A stretch of DNA of 60,259 bases from Eubacterium sp. GTDB lineage: Bacteria; Bacillota; Clostridia; Oscillospirales; Acutalibacteraceae. Within the stretch, counting starts at the first letter, position 1, and every line of letters starts with the position of its first letter. The position numbers were made by a program, and so were the translations under genes. The notes beneath the pieces were generated by a model. The model did not search any database, was not told the origin of the DNA, and worked only from the letters and a program-made list of their open reading frames with translations. Positions 1-8,490 of the stretch are shown here, one piece after another. The DNA lies in contig DVEP01000039.1 of the NCBI GenBank assembly GCA_015655975.1, positions 1 to 60,259 of the forward strand, in the 5' to 3' direction.

Positions 1-102
1 ACTGACTCCGCTTGAAAAACGAAATCAGTTTGTTGCTTAAAATTTAATTATTCTGCCATCGGTGGCCTTTTTTGTATTGTCTGCACAATTTGGGGCAGTA
101 CA
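1..102 (+). mobile_element. Right end of a probable IS3-family insertion sequence (partial)
   Basis: An open frame entering from the left edge (bases 2-40) encodes only LTPLEKRNQFVA before a stop. This resembles the last residues of IS3-family transposases, which commonly end in a TP-(I/V)-E-(F/Y)-R-N pattern. It is followed by a short GCCA/TGGC hairpin with a T-run (55-72), then a stretch near 77-102 with TGTCTG and GGGGCAGTACA, similar in style to IS3 terminal repeats. The left end and most of the transposase lie outside the window, so neither target duplication nor family can be confirmed. The element sits just beyond the 3' end of the minus-strand glp operon. Confidence 0.42.
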
Positions 103-178
103 TTATTAACTCTGCCTTTCCTTTTTTGCTTTACTTAATATGTTTTTTGTTACATTATATTTAGATTATTATATTTGT

Positions 179-529
179 TTACTCTTTAATTGTTTTTGCG
201 CTTACAAAGTCAACACCGCTGTTAAAAATGTTTTTGAAAACAACATCTCCGCATTTTACGGGTGCTTGAGAAGTGATTTTGTCAAGCAGTTTTACTGCGT
301 CTTCAACTTTGTCTTTAGGAATTTCGCCGTTTGTTTTAACAGGCAGTCTTCTGTAATTCTTGCTGTTTATTTTCACTGTGGAAGTGATGACTCTTGTAGG
401 GTTTTTGAGTTCGTTTTTTCCGTAAACTGCACCTTTTTCACAACTGTTGCCCGTTACTTTATATTCGTTTTCTTCGTCAACTTTAAGTCTGCATCCTTTC
501 GGACACATAATACAAATTAAATCTGTCAT
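179..529 (-). CDS. DUF1667 domain protein of the glycerol-3-phosphate oxidoreductase operon
   Basis: A 116-residue protein with an N-terminal cysteine cluster CIMCPKGC (residues 6-13) and a later Cys in GNSCEKG, the pattern expected of the DUF1667 family. That family is regularly encoded next to glpA-like flavoproteins in anaerobic Firmicutes and probably carries a metal or Fe-S centre; its exact role is unsettled. Its ATG overlaps the stop of the upstream oxidoreductase by 4 bases (ATGA), indicating translational coupling. It is the last gene of the three-gene operon. No convincing terminator follows before the IS end at about 102. Confidence 0.8.
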   Translation of the reverse strand: MTDLICIMCPKGCRLKVDEENEYKVTGNSCEKGAVYGKNELKNPTRVITSTVKINSKNYRRLPVKTNGEIPKDKVEDAVKLLDKITSQAPVKCGDVVFKNIFNSGVDFVSAKTIKE

Positions 530-1785
530 TGTTCATCCTCCTCAGCTGAAATTGTAATTTCGTTTGAAGTGATTTTGTCTGTTAAAACCTTTGGTATAAG
601 TATTTTCTCCATTTCACCCGGTGCCATATGTTGTCTTTTGAAGTTTGCAATGATTTTTTCGCCGTCTTTAACAACTATCCTGCTTTTTTTGAAAACTTTT
701 CTTACTCTGAAGTAAAATTCTACTCCGTTTTCAGAATTTGAACGAAATTTTTGGGGAACGGTGTAGCCTATCGCACCGTTTGTTTTGACATTGACCGTTT
801 TTTCTCTGTCTTTTTCACCATTGATTACATAGTCTGCTGCCGCTTCGCCTGCCGAAGTGCTTTCGGCAGTTACAAAATCTACAAGGTCGTGTACATGAAG
901 CGCGTTTCCGCAGGCAAAAATACCTTCTGCCGAAGTTTCTTTGTTTTCAAGAACTTTAGCACCGTTTGTGCGAGGGTCAATTTCAATTTCAGCATCTTTT
1001 GTTAATTCATTTTCGGGAATTAAACCTACACTCAAAAGAACGGTATCACAGTCAAAAGTCATTTCTGTGTTAGGTATTGGGTTTCTGTTTTCATCAACTT
1101 TTGAAACAGTAACGCTTTCTACTCTGTTTTTGCCTTTTATATCAGTTATTGTGTGCGAAAGATAAAGCGGTATATTGAAGTCTTCAAGGCATTGTACAAT
1201 ATTTCTTTGAAGTCCTCCCGAGTATGGCATCAGTTCAATACAGGCGAGAACTTTTGCACCTTCGAGCGTCATTCTTCTTGCCATAATCAGTCCGATATCT
1301 CCCGAACCTAAAATTACAACTTTTTTGCCGACCATATAGCCTTCAATATTTACATATCTCTGAGCCGCACCTGCCGTTAAAATACCTGCAGGTCTTGTAC
1401 CGGGTATTGAGATTGCGCCGCGTGTTCTTTCTCTGCAGCCCATTGCCAGAACGATGCTTTTCGCACTCAAAATCATATATCCGTTTTCAGTGTTGACTGC
1501 GTGCACTGTCTTGTCTTTTGTAATTTGCAGTACCATTGTGTCAAGCATCACTTCAATATCGGTTTTTTCAACCATATTTATAAATCTTTCTGCATATTCG
1601 GGACCTGTTAACTGTTCTTTAAAGTAATGCAGACCGAAGCCGTTGTGAATACATTGATTAAGTATTCCGCCGAGTTCTTTGTCTCGTTCGATTATGAGTA
1701 TTTTTTTCAAACCCTTGTTTTTGGCAGCGTATGCCGCAGCTAAGCCTGCGGGACCTCCGCCGATAACTATTAAATCGTACTGCAT
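526..1785 (-). CDS. FAD-dependent oxidoreductase (GlpB-like / sarcosine-oxidase-alpha-like)
   Basis: A 419-residue pyridine nucleotide-disulfide-type flavoprotein. The N-terminus has the FAD-binding fold IVIGGGPAGLAAAY (residues 6-19), a second dinucleotide-binding motif VILGSGDIGLIMARR lies near residue 155, and an FAD-closing motif GIFACGNALHVHDLVDF near residue 290. It begins 2 bases after the stop of the glpA-like gene, behind a GGAGG-type ribosome binding site, and overlaps the DUF1667 gene by 4 bases. In this gene trio it probably passes electrons from glycerol-3-phosphate oxidation to the next acceptor. The acceptor is not visible from the sequence. Confidence 0.85.
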   Translation of the reverse strand: MQYDLIVIGGGPAGLAAAYAAKNKGLKKILIIERDKELGGILNQCIHNGFGLHYFKEQLTGPEYAERFINMVEKTDIEVMLDTMVLQITKDKTVHAVNTENGYMILSAKSIVLAMGCRERTRGAISIPGTRPAGILTAGAAQRYVNIEGYMVGKKVVILGSGDIGLIMARRMTLEGAKVLACIELMPYSGGLQRNIVQCLEDFNIPLYLSHTITDIKGKNRVESVTVSKVDENRNPIPNTEMTFDCDTVLLSVGLIPENELTKDAEIEIDPRTNGAKVLENKETSAEGIFACGNALHVHDLVDFVTAESTSAGEAAADYVINGEKDREKTVNVKTNGAIGYTVPQKFRSNSENGVEFYFRVRKVFKKSRIVVKDGEKIIANFKRQHMAPGEMEKILIPKVLTDKITSNEITISAEEDEQ

Positions 1786-1786
1786 A

Positions 1787-3217
1787 TCATCTTTCCTCCT
1801 TTGTTTCGCCTGTTAAAATATAACTTCCGTTTGCATCCTGTAAAATTTCAAGAGGAGAAATACCTTTTTCTTTTGCTAAGATTTCTACAACTCTCGGTCC
1901 GCAGAAACCGCCCTGACATCTGCCCATACCGCTTCCTGCACGGCGTTTGATACCGTCAACGGAACAAGGAGGAATGGGGGAGTTGATTGCGTCTATAATT
2001 TCGCCCTCGGTTATAGTTTCACATCTGCATATAATTCTTCCGTAAGATGAGTTTTCTTGTACTAATTTTGCGCGTTCTTCTTCATTCAATTCGTTAAATC
2101 GTATATGTTTTCTTTCGTCTTTGAAGTCGTCTTTTTTGTTGCACGCAAGACCTTTTTCCTGCAACAGTTCGGTTGCATACTTTGCTATTGCGGGCGCGCT
2201 TGACAGCCCCGGCGAACGAATGCCTGCAAGTTCCAAAAAGTTGTCGGCAACAAAATCAATGATGAAGTCGTCAACAGTGGAGTTTGCTCTCACACCTGAA
2301 AAATTGCGAATGTTTTGCCTGAAATTGATGTTCGGTACAACTTTTGTCGCTTTTTCGCGAATTGAATTTAAACCGTTTGAAGTGTTTGAAGTATCTTCTC
2401 TGTTTTCTGTTACAGTTGCTGTCGGTCCTACAATCAGGTTGCCGTGAACAGTCGGTGCTATCAAAACGCCTTTGCCTTTTGAAGAAGGGCATGGGAATAC
2501 TACGCTTGAAACGGTTTTTCCTTCGGATTTGTCGAGTAAATAGTATTCTCCGACAGTCGGAACGATTTTGTAATTCGGCTTTCCTGCCATACTGCTTACA
2601 ATATCGGTGTTTACACCGCTTGCGTTGATGACATATTTTGCCTTTACTTCGTCGTTTTCGGATTTGAGTGTGTAGAAGCCGTTTTCTTTTTCAATAGATT
2701 TAACTTCAAATGAGAGTTTTAAATCGCAGCCGTTAACAACTGCTGTTTCAGCCATTGCAAGTCCCATTTCCCAGGGGTTGACAATAGCGGCAGTCGGCGC
2801 CCAAAGTGCCCCTACAACTTTTTCGGATATGTTCGGTTCCTTTTCTAAAACTTTTTCTCTGCTCCAAATCTCCATGTTCGGCACACCGTTTTCAGTTCCC
2901 CTTTGAAAAAGTGTGTCCAAAGTTTTCCTCTCTTCTTCATCAAAAGCAACAACAAGCGAGCCTATTTCTTTGAGCGGTACCGAAAGTTTTTTGCAAATTT
3001 CTTTGCACATTGCGTTTCCGAGTACATTTGTTTTTGCCATCAATGTGTTTGGTTTCGGGTCAAAACCTGCGTGAATAATAGCGCTGTTTGCTTTTGTGGT
3101 ACCCATACAAACATCGTTTTCTTTTTCAACCATCACAACTTTTAGTTTGTATTGCGACAGTGAGTAGGCACAGGCAGAGCCAATGATACCCGAGCCTATA
3201 ATTGCAACATCATACAT
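1787..3217 (-). CDS. glpA: GlpA-like anaerobic glycerol-3-phosphate dehydrogenase with BFD [2Fe-2S] domain
   Basis: The start chosen (MYDVAIIGSG) is 22 codons inside the longest frame. It follows AGAGAGGG and puts the FAD motif IIGSGIIGSACAYSL at the N-terminus as in the family. The main part is a DAO-type flavoprotein. The C-terminus (about residues 400-460) is a bacterioferritin-associated-ferredoxin-like domain with IICRCE and later CQGGFC, four cysteines able to hold a [2Fe-2S] cluster. The expected reaction is oxidation of sn-glycerol 3-phosphate to dihydroxyacetone phosphate. It is the first gene of a three-gene operon, immediately downstream of glpP, from which it is separated by a promoter and a terminator-like leader hairpin. 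Substrate is inferred mainly from the GlpP neighbour. Confidence 0.83.
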   Translation of the reverse strand: MYDVAIIGSGIIGSACAYSLSQYKLKVVMVEKENDVCMGTTKANSAIIHAGFDPKPNTLMAKTNVLGNAMCKEICKKLSVPLKEIGSLVVAFDEEERKTLDTLFQRGTENGVPNMEIWSREKVLEKEPNISEKVVGALWAPTAAIVNPWEMGLAMAETAVVNGCDLKLSFEVKSIEKENGFYTLKSENDEVKAKYVINASGVNTDIVSSMAGKPNYKIVPTVGEYYLLDKSEGKTVSSVVFPCPSSKGKGVLIAPTVHGNLIVGPTATVTENREDTSNTSNGLNSIREKATKVVPNINFRQNIRNFSGVRANSTVDDFIIDFVADNFLELAGIRSPGLSSAPAIAKYATELLQEKGLACNKKDDFKDERKHIRFNELNEEERAKLVQENSSYGRIICRCETITEGEIIDAINSPIPPCSVDGIKRRAGSGMGRCQGGFCGPRVVEILAKEKGISPLEILQDANGSYILTGETKEER

Positions 3218-3252
3218 ATAAAAATCCCTCTCTGAAACAAAAAAAGAGCAAC

Positions 3253-3281
3253 GGTAAAAAGCGACAAAGTCGCTTTTTACC
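3253..3281 (-). terminator. Leader terminator-like hairpin of the glp operon (probable GlpP antitermination target)
   Basis: A perfect inverted repeat: GGTAAAAAGCGAC and GTCGCTTTTTACC, 13-base arms around a 3-base loop, in the untranslated leader of the glpA-like gene. Read on the minus strand it is followed after about 6 bases by a run of seven T (3240-3246), then the ribosome binding site and ATG at 3217. The gap between stem and T-run is longer than in a canonical terminator. GlpP is known to act by antitermination in the leader of glpD in Bacillus, and glpP is the adjacent upstream gene here. Confidence 0.68.
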
Positions 3282-3317
3282 ATTACTCAATTCTCGTGGC
3301 ATATATTTATTAATTTT

Positions 3318-3346
3318 ATTTTAGCACAAAATGTTTTTCATTGCAA
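3318..3346 (-). promoter_or_regulatory. Promoter of the glpA-like operon
   Basis: Minus-strand -35 TTGCAA (3341-3346) and -10 TAAAAT (3318-3323) are separated by 17 bases, just past the glpP stop codon. The predicted transcript would begin near 3311 and carry a leader of about 95 bases containing the 13-bp hairpin. Confidence 0.6.
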
Positions 3347-3353
3347 CAAAAAT

Positions 3354-3923
3354 TTACATAAACCAGACATCTGAGTTTGTAGAAGACACTCCGCACGCGC
3401 CTGCGTCAAGGCTTGTCATGATATCTGACTTGTCTGTTACAAGCCCTCCCGTGATAACTCTTTTGCCTGTCTGTTCAATTACAAGTTTTGTAACTTTGGG
3501 CATAAGTCCCGGCAAAATTTCAATAAAGTCAACACATTTTTCATCTTTGTTTTTTGAAATATTGCTTAATGCAAGCGAGTCAATTACAAAAAATCTGAGT
3601 ATTGTTAAAAGACCTTTTGCTTTTGCAAATTTCAAAAGCGATACTTTTGTAGATATGATACCGTCAAGTGAAGTGTTGTTCAGCAGATAGTCGATAGAAG
3701 CCTCTTTCGCCGATAACCCTTCTATTAAATCTGTGTGAACGAAAACAGTCTTATCATACTTTTTCAGTTTTCCTACAATATCGGAAATTGTGTTGATGTT
3801 TCCGTATAAAACGAAAACAATTTTGCAGTCGCTTGAAAGACATTTTTCAAGCCCCTCGTCATTTTTTATTGCGGCTATGATGGGAAAAGAATCAATCAAT
3901 TTGTCCATTTTGTTTTTATTCAT
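3354..3923 (-). CDS. glpP: Glycerol-3-phosphate responsive antiterminator GlpP
   Basis: A 189-residue protein using MNKNKMDKL as start, which follows AGAGAGGGG at good spacing; the longer frame adds 19 residues with no family likeness. Conserved GlpP stretches are visible in order: IIAAIKNDEGLEKCLSSDC, FVHTDLIEGLS, DGIISTK, RFFVIDSLAL, FIEILPGLMPKV, ITGGLV and the C-terminal VSSTNSDVWFM. GlpP binds glycerol 3-phosphate and allows transcription through leader terminators of glp genes. Here it lies directly upstream of the glpA-like operon, whose leader has such a hairpin. A promoter with TTGCCA (3972-3977), 17 bases and TATAAT (3949-3954) precedes it. Confidence 0.93.
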   Translation of the reverse strand: MNKNKMDKLIDSFPIIAAIKNDEGLEKCLSSDCKIVFVLYGNINTISDIVGKLKKYDKTVFVHTDLIEGLSAKEASIDYLLNNTSLDGIISTKVSLLKFAKAKGLLTILRFFVIDSLALSNISKNKDEKCVDFIEILPGLMPKVTKLVIEQTGKRVITGGLVTDKSDIMTSLDAGACGVSSTNSDVWFM

Positions 3924-3997
3924 AGCAAGCACCCCTCTCTGAGTGTTAATTATACTACTAATGAATATAAATGGCAACAAAATATTATTTTGCTTTT

Positions 3998-4201
3998 TTA
4001 AAATTCAACCGAATAGCCCGCATTTTCAATAACTGCTTTGATTTTCTCGTTATTTATTTCGCTTTCGGAAGAAACAGTTACATTCTTGCTTTCTAAATCA
4101 ATGTTGATTTCGGTGATGTTTGGAATTGAACTCAACGCTTTTTCAACATTTGCTTTACAGTGCTCACACATCATACCGTTTACTTTAAAAGTTTTTTTCA
4201 T
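3998..4201 (-). other. Possible internally initiated CopZ-like copper chaperone within copA
   Basis: In frame inside the 3' end of copA, the ATG at 4201 opens a 67-residue HMA domain, MKKTFKVNGMMCEHC onward, the length and shape of a free CopZ. It is preceded by AAAGGA, 9 bases upstream of the ATG, which looks like a ribosome binding site retained inside a fused gene. Both a fused CopA and a free chaperone could be made. This is inference from sequence only; E. coli copA makes a free metal-binding domain by another route, programmed frameshifting. Confidence 0.4.
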
Positions 4202-6544
4202 AATATTTTTTCCTTTCTTTTCATTGGTTTCGTTAATATTTTTATTGCTGTTTGCTTTATCTGCTTTGAAAAATTTAAGCCGTAAAGCATTTGCTACAAC
4301 ACAAACGGAACTCAGACTCATGGCGGCAGAGCCAATCATCGGACTGAGCCTGATTGCAAAAGCAGGGTAGAGTATTCCTGCTGCAACAGGTATTCCCAAT
4401 ATGTTATAGAAAAAAGCCCAAAACAAATTCATCTTAATGTTTTTCATCACTTTTTTACTAAGTTCGATTGCTGTTACTACATCATAGAGCGTGCTTTTTA
4501 ACAATACAATATCGGCACAGTCAATTGCTATATCGGTGCCTGCTCCGATAGCTATACCTACATTTGCCTGAGTCAGTGCAGGCGCGTCGTTAATTCCGTC
4601 TCCGACCATTACAACTGTTTTACCGTTCTGTTTGAGTTGTGATATTTTTTGTTCTTTGTCTTTCGGAAAAACTTCGGCGATAACTTCGTCAATATCAAGT
4701 TGCTTTTTTATGGCGTTGGCGGTGTCCTTGTTGTCGCCTGTCAGCATAATGACATTTAAGCCAAGTTCTTTGAATTTTTTTATCGCATTAATGCTTGACG
4801 GTTTTATTGTGTCTGCCACTGCAACAATTCCTAAAAGTTTGTTTTCAACAGCAAAGAACACGGGCGTTTTTCCGTCTTTTGTTAAGGCTTTTATTGTTTC
4901 TTTTTTGTCAAGTATTTCTATATTGTTGCTTTTTAAAAATTTCTCATTTCCTGCCAAAACTGTTTTGTTGTCTATCTTTGCTTTGATACCTTGGCCTGTT
5001 ACGGATGAAAAACCGTCTGCTTCAAAAGTCTTTAAATTCAAATCTTTTGCTTTTTTTACTATTGCGTCTGCAATAGGATGTTCGCTCAGTTTTTCTGCGC
5101 TTGCGCAGATTTTTAAAAATTCATTTTCAGATATTTTGTTGTCAAAAATTATGATGTCGGTAACCTCGGGTTTGCCCTTTGTTATAGTCCCTGTTTTGTC
5201 AAGAACTATTGTGTCTGCTTTGTGCAAAACTTCAAGCGCTTCGGCAGATTTGATAAGTATTCCGTTTTCTGCGGCTTTTCCCGTTCCTACCATAATTGCT
5301 ACCGGCGTTGCCAAACCCAGCGCGCACGGACAGGAGATTACAAGAACTGCTATGGCGTTCGACAATGCAAATTCAAAATTTTGACCGACTGCGAGCCATA
5401 CTATTGCAGTAATTAAAGATATTGCAAGTACAATAGGTACAAAAACAGCGCTTACTTTGTCGGCAATTCTTGCAATCGGCGCTTTTGAATTGCCTGCGTC
5501 TTCAATAAGTTTGACAATTTGCGACAGCGTCGTTTCATCGCCCACTTTAGACGCTTTGTATTTAAAAGAACCGTTTTTGTTTATCGTTGCAGACATAACT
5601 TCGTCGCCCTTGTTTTTTTCAATCGGGATACTTTCGCCTGTAATTGAACTTTGGTCAATATAGCCTGTTCCGTCAACTATTGTTCCGTCAACCGCAATCT
5701 TTTCTCCGGGTCTGACAATGATGATGTCGCCTTTTTTAATATCGTCGGCAAGTATTGTTTTTTCTTCTCCGTTTTCTATTATGTTTGCTGTTTTTGGCGC
5801 TAAATTCATTAGTTTTTCTATTGAATCGGTCGTTTTTAATTTTGACTTTGTTTCAAGGTATTTTCCTACTGTAACAAGAGTCAGAATCATTGCCGATGAC
5901 TCGAAATACAGCTCGTGGGCAAAATTGTGTACCGTTTCAAAGTTTTGGTGTCCGAAGCCGTACGACATTTTGAACATTGAAAACAAACCGTAAATAAATG
6001 CCGCAGATGAACCTATCGCAACCAAAGTGTCCATATTCGGCGATTTTTTAACTAACGCTTTAAATCCGTTTGTAAAAAAGTTTTTGTTAATAATTATTAT
6101 GGGTATTGTTAAAAGCAACTGCAAAAGTGCGTTAATCAGAGCGTTTTTTGTACCCGTTAAAATGTTCGGCATAGGCACAGAAAGCATATCTCCCATAGCA
6201 ACATACATTAAAACGGCAAGCAATATACAAGATGATATAAGTCTGTTTTTCATATTTTTGATTTCTTTTAAAGAAAGTTCTTTTCTTTTTTCAAAATCGC
6301 TTTTCTTACTGCCTTTATTTGTATCTTGTGAATTGTCGTTGTTAACTGTGTAGCCGATTTCGGTAATTGCTTTTGCTATTTTGCTTTCATCAAGCAAATT
6401 TTCATCGTAAGTGATTTTTAATTGATTTGAAATAAGACTGACTTCTGCCTCTTTTGTGCCGTTTAGTTTTTTTACGCATTTTTCAACATTTGCCTGACAG
6501 GATGCACAGGTCATTCCGCCTATGTTGAATTTTTCAGTTTTCAT
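3998..6544 (-). CDS. copA: Copper-exporting P1B-type ATPase CopA with an additional C-terminal CopZ-like domain
   Basis: An 848-residue heavy-metal P-type ATPase. It has an N-terminal HMA domain (GMTCASC, residues 8-14), membrane helices, the channel motif SCPCALGLATP, the phosphorylation motif DKTGT, the nucleotide-binding SEHPI and the hinge GDGINDAP. The Cys-Pro-Cys motif indicates Cu(I) export to the cell exterior. Unusually, after the last membrane helices a Lys/Asn-rich linker leads to a second complete HMA domain (about residues 782-848, GMMCEHC), which normally would be the separate chaperone CopZ. It lies 10 bases downstream of csoR in one operon and should be induced by copper. See the separate entry on the internal start. 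Confidence 0.96.
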   Translation of the reverse strand: MKTEKFNIGGMTCASCQANVEKCVKKLNGTKEAEVSLISNQLKITYDENLLDESKIAKAITEIGYTVNNDNSQDTNKGSKKSDFEKRKELSLKEIKNMKNRLISSCILLAVLMYVAMGDMLSVPMPNILTGTKNALINALLQLLLTIPIIIINKNFFTNGFKALVKKSPNMDTLVAIGSSAAFIYGLFSMFKMSYGFGHQNFETVHNFAHELYFESSAMILTLVTVGKYLETKSKLKTTDSIEKLMNLAPKTANIIENGEEKTILADDIKKGDIIIVRPGEKIAVDGTIVDGTGYIDQSSITGESIPIEKNKGDEVMSATINKNGSFKYKASKVGDETTLSQIVKLIEDAGNSKAPIARIADKVSAVFVPIVLAISLITAIVWLAVGQNFEFALSNAIAVLVISCPCALGLATPVAIMVGTGKAAENGILIKSAEALEVLHKADTIVLDKTGTITKGKPEVTDIIIFDNKISENEFLKICASAEKLSEHPIADAIVKKAKDLNLKTFEADGFSSVTGQGIKAKIDNKTVLAGNEKFLKSNNIEILDKKETIKALTKDGKTPVFFAVENKLLGIVAVADTIKPSSINAIKKFKELGLNVIMLTGDNKDTANAIKKQLDIDEVIAEVFPKDKEQKISQLKQNGKTVVMVGDGINDAPALTQANVGIAIGAGTDIAIDCADIVLLKSTLYDVVTAIELSKKVMKNIKMNLFWAFFYNILGIPVAAGILYPAFAIRLSPMIGSAAMSLSSVCVVANALRLKFFKADKANSNKNINETNEKKGKNIMKKTFKVNGMMCEHCKANVEKALSSIPNITEINIDLESKNVTVSSESEINNEKIKAVIENAGYSVEF

Positions 6545-6554
6545 TACTTCACCT

Positions 6555-6896
6555 TCATTTCAGTTTTTTGATGAGTTCAAATGTTTCATCAATAATGTTT
6601 TCGTTTCCGTTAATTATTTCATCTTTAACGCAGGTTTCCATATGGTTTTGCAGGATTATATATCCTAAGTTTTGGAGAGCACTTTCAACAGCTGCAATTT
6701 GAATCAGTATATCTCCGCAATATCTGTTATCGTCAACCATCTTTTTTATACCGCCTAATTGACCAATCATTCTGTTCAGACGGTTTTGAAGTGTTTTTTG
6801 CATATCTTCATTTCTCGGGGCTGATTTTTTTCTGCATTCGCAAGCACATTTGCTGTCGGTATTAGTATTGTTAATATGATTTGTATTGTTATTCAT
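6555..6896 (-). CDS. csoR: CsoR-family copper-sensing repressor
   Basis: A 113-residue DUF156/CsoR protein starting at MNNNTNHIN, the ATG with AAGGA 8-9 bases ahead; the longer frame runs through the operator and promoter and is not coding. The core LQNRLNRMIGQLGGIKKMVDDN is typical. The Cu(I) ligands are visible as Cys in YCGDIL and His and Cys in HMETCV. The N-terminal CACECRKK is an extra cysteine-rich segment. It should bind its own promoter and be released by Cu(I), controlling itself and copA downstream. Confidence 0.9.
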   Translation of the reverse strand: MNNNTNHINNTNTDSKCACECRKKSAPRNEDMQKTLQNRLNRMIGQLGGIKKMVDDNRYCGDILIQIAAVESALQNLGYIILQNHMETCVKDEIINGNENIIDETFELIKKLK

Positions 6897-6927
6897 AATC
6901 ATCATTCCTTGTGTTAACTTTAATGAT

Positions 6928-6956
6928 ATTATATACCCATATGGGGTATATGTCAA
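6928..6956 (-). promoter_or_regulatory. csoR-copA promoter with embedded CsoR operator
   Basis: On the minus strand a consensus TTGACA (6951-6956) and TATAAT (6928-6933) are exactly 17 bases apart. The whole spacer is the near-palindrome TATACCCCATATGGGTA. This matches the GC-core, TA-flanked operators (TACCC/GGGTA) bound by CsoR proteins, so repressor binding would block RNA polymerase directly. Confidence 0.88.
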
Positions 6957-6959
6957 GTA

Positions 6960-7005
6960 TAAAAAAACTGCAACAAAACTTTCAAAAACAAAGAATTTGT
7001 TGCAG
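6960..7005 (-). terminator. Terminator after the MATE transporter gene
   Basis: Arms CTGCAACAAA and TTTGTTGCAG (6968-6977 and 6996-7005) form a 10-bp stem with an 18-base loop. Read on the minus strand a run of T (6961-6967) follows. It separates the MATE gene from csoR. Confidence 0.7.
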
Positions 7006-7011
7006 TGTAAA

Positions 7012-8394
7012 TCAGTTTTTATTTAATGAAATCAGTTCTTTAACAAGGAAAAATGCGGAAATCACGGCGGCTAAAAGGTCTGCGGCAGGTCCGGCGTACA
7101 TTATTCCGTCAATACCCATAAATATAGGCAGAACAATCAGCAGCGGCAAGAGGAAAATGATTTGTCTTGTCAGGGACAAAAATGTTCCTTTTGCGGGTTT
7201 TCCGATAGATGAGAAAAATGTAGATGACATTGGCTGAATGTTGTTTATAAATGTGAAAAACAGATATATACGGAAATATCTTTCGGAAAAAGAGAAATAC
7301 AGTTCGCTTCCGTTTCCGAATAATTCAATTATCTGTCTCGGGAAAATTTGGAATACTGCAAAAGCAGCAACGCATATTATCGAGCCTGTAATCATAGCGT
7401 AGTTAATTGTCTTTTTAACTCTATCGTATTGTTTCGCGCCGTAATTGTAGCTTGTTATAGGCTGCATACCCTGAGCGATACCTATGCAAATTGCAAAAAA
7501 TATAAAACCTACTTTATTGATGATTCCCGAGCAGGCAAGGGGAATGGATTCTCCGTAAATTGACAAACTGCCGTAGTGTTTCAGTGAATTGTTCATTATA
7601 ACCTGAACAATCATCATGGCAAGCTGATTGAAAAACTGAGCCATACCTAAACTTGTCAAATATTTTATACATTTGAAATTCAGCATATAGTGGCTTTTTG
7701 TGAGTTTTCCTGTTTTGAATTTGCTTATATATACGAGTATGATTATTGCCGATACAGCTTGTCCTATTATTGTTGCGAGTGCGGCGCCGGCCATACCCAT
7801 ATTATAGATGAAAATGAAAACGTAGTCGAGCACAACATTAATTAATGCGCCGACAATGTTGCAAAACATTGAAAATTTCGGACTTCCGTCAGCACGGACA
7901 AGATGCGTACCGCCTGTTGATAAGATTAAAAAAGGAAAACCGATTGCCGTTATTTGCAAGTATTCTTTTGCGAGTGGTAAAATATTGTCGGGCGAGCCTA
8001 AAATAATCAGTATCGGGTTTAAAAATATTAGTGTAATTACCATCAAAGCAATTCCGAATACTATTAAAAGAGAAACTGAGTTGCCGATATAAAAAAGAGC
8101 TTTGTCTTTTTTACCTTCGCCCATAGATAAGTTAAATGCAGACGCACCGCCGACTCCTAAAAGAAGCGCAATAGCAGTGCATACAGTTGTCAGAGGAAAA
8201 ACTATATTTGTTGCGGCATTTCCGAGTTCGCCGATGCTGTTTCCTATGAAAAGTTGGTCAACGATATTGTAGAGCGCCCCGACTATCATAGCAATTATAC
8301 TCGGTATTGCAAATTTTCTGAGCAGAGCGCCGACAGGCGCAACTCCGAGTTCGTTGAGTTGTGTTAAATTGTCTTTTTGTTTTTCGTTTGTCAT
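7012..8394 (-). CDS. MATE-family multidrug/sodium-type efflux transporter
   Basis: A 460-residue integral membrane protein with about twelve hydrophobic helices in two similar halves. The N-terminal GVAPVGALLRKFAIPSIIAM and the following IVDQLFIGNSIG are typical MATE sequences (NorM/DinF/MepA branch). Such proteins expel organic cations or drugs in exchange for Na+ or H+. The substrate cannot be read from sequence. The gene stands alone with its own terminator, and an AGGAG ribosome binding site precedes ATG at 8394. It is not obviously linked to the copper operon downstream. Confidence 0.88.
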   Translation of the reverse strand: MTNEKQKDNLTQLNELGVAPVGALLRKFAIPSIIAMIVGALYNIVDQLFIGNSIGELGNAATNIVFPLTTVCTAIALLLGVGGASAFNLSMGEGKKDKALFYIGNSVSLLIVFGIALMVITLIFLNPILIILGSPDNILPLAKEYLQITAIGFPFLILSTGGTHLVRADGSPKFSMFCNIVGALINVVLDYVFIFIYNMGMAGAALATIIGQAVSAIIILVYISKFKTGKLTKSHYMLNFKCIKYLTSLGMAQFFNQLAMMIVQVIMNNSLKHYGSLSIYGESIPLACSGIINKVGFIFFAICIGIAQGMQPITSYNYGAKQYDRVKKTINYAMITGSIICVAAFAVFQIFPRQIIELFGNGSELYFSFSERYFRIYLFFTFINNIQPMSSTFFSSIGKPAKGTFLSLTRQIIFLLPLLIVLPIFMGIDGIMYAGPAADLLAAVISAFFLVKELISLNKN

Positions 8395-8490
8395 ACTTTC
8401 ACTCCTTTTGCTTTTTATTGATGAAATTGAAATGTATGGTTTTGTGAAATTATATACACATTGAACAATGGATTGGAATCAAAATATATG

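Noticed and set aside
4632..5384. 250-residue antisense frame in copA
   Set aside because: Shadow of conserved ATPase codons on the other strand.
8459..8470. Palindrome CATTGAACAATG near the MATE promoter as an operator
   Set aside because: Only 5-base arms; too short to support against an AT-rich background.
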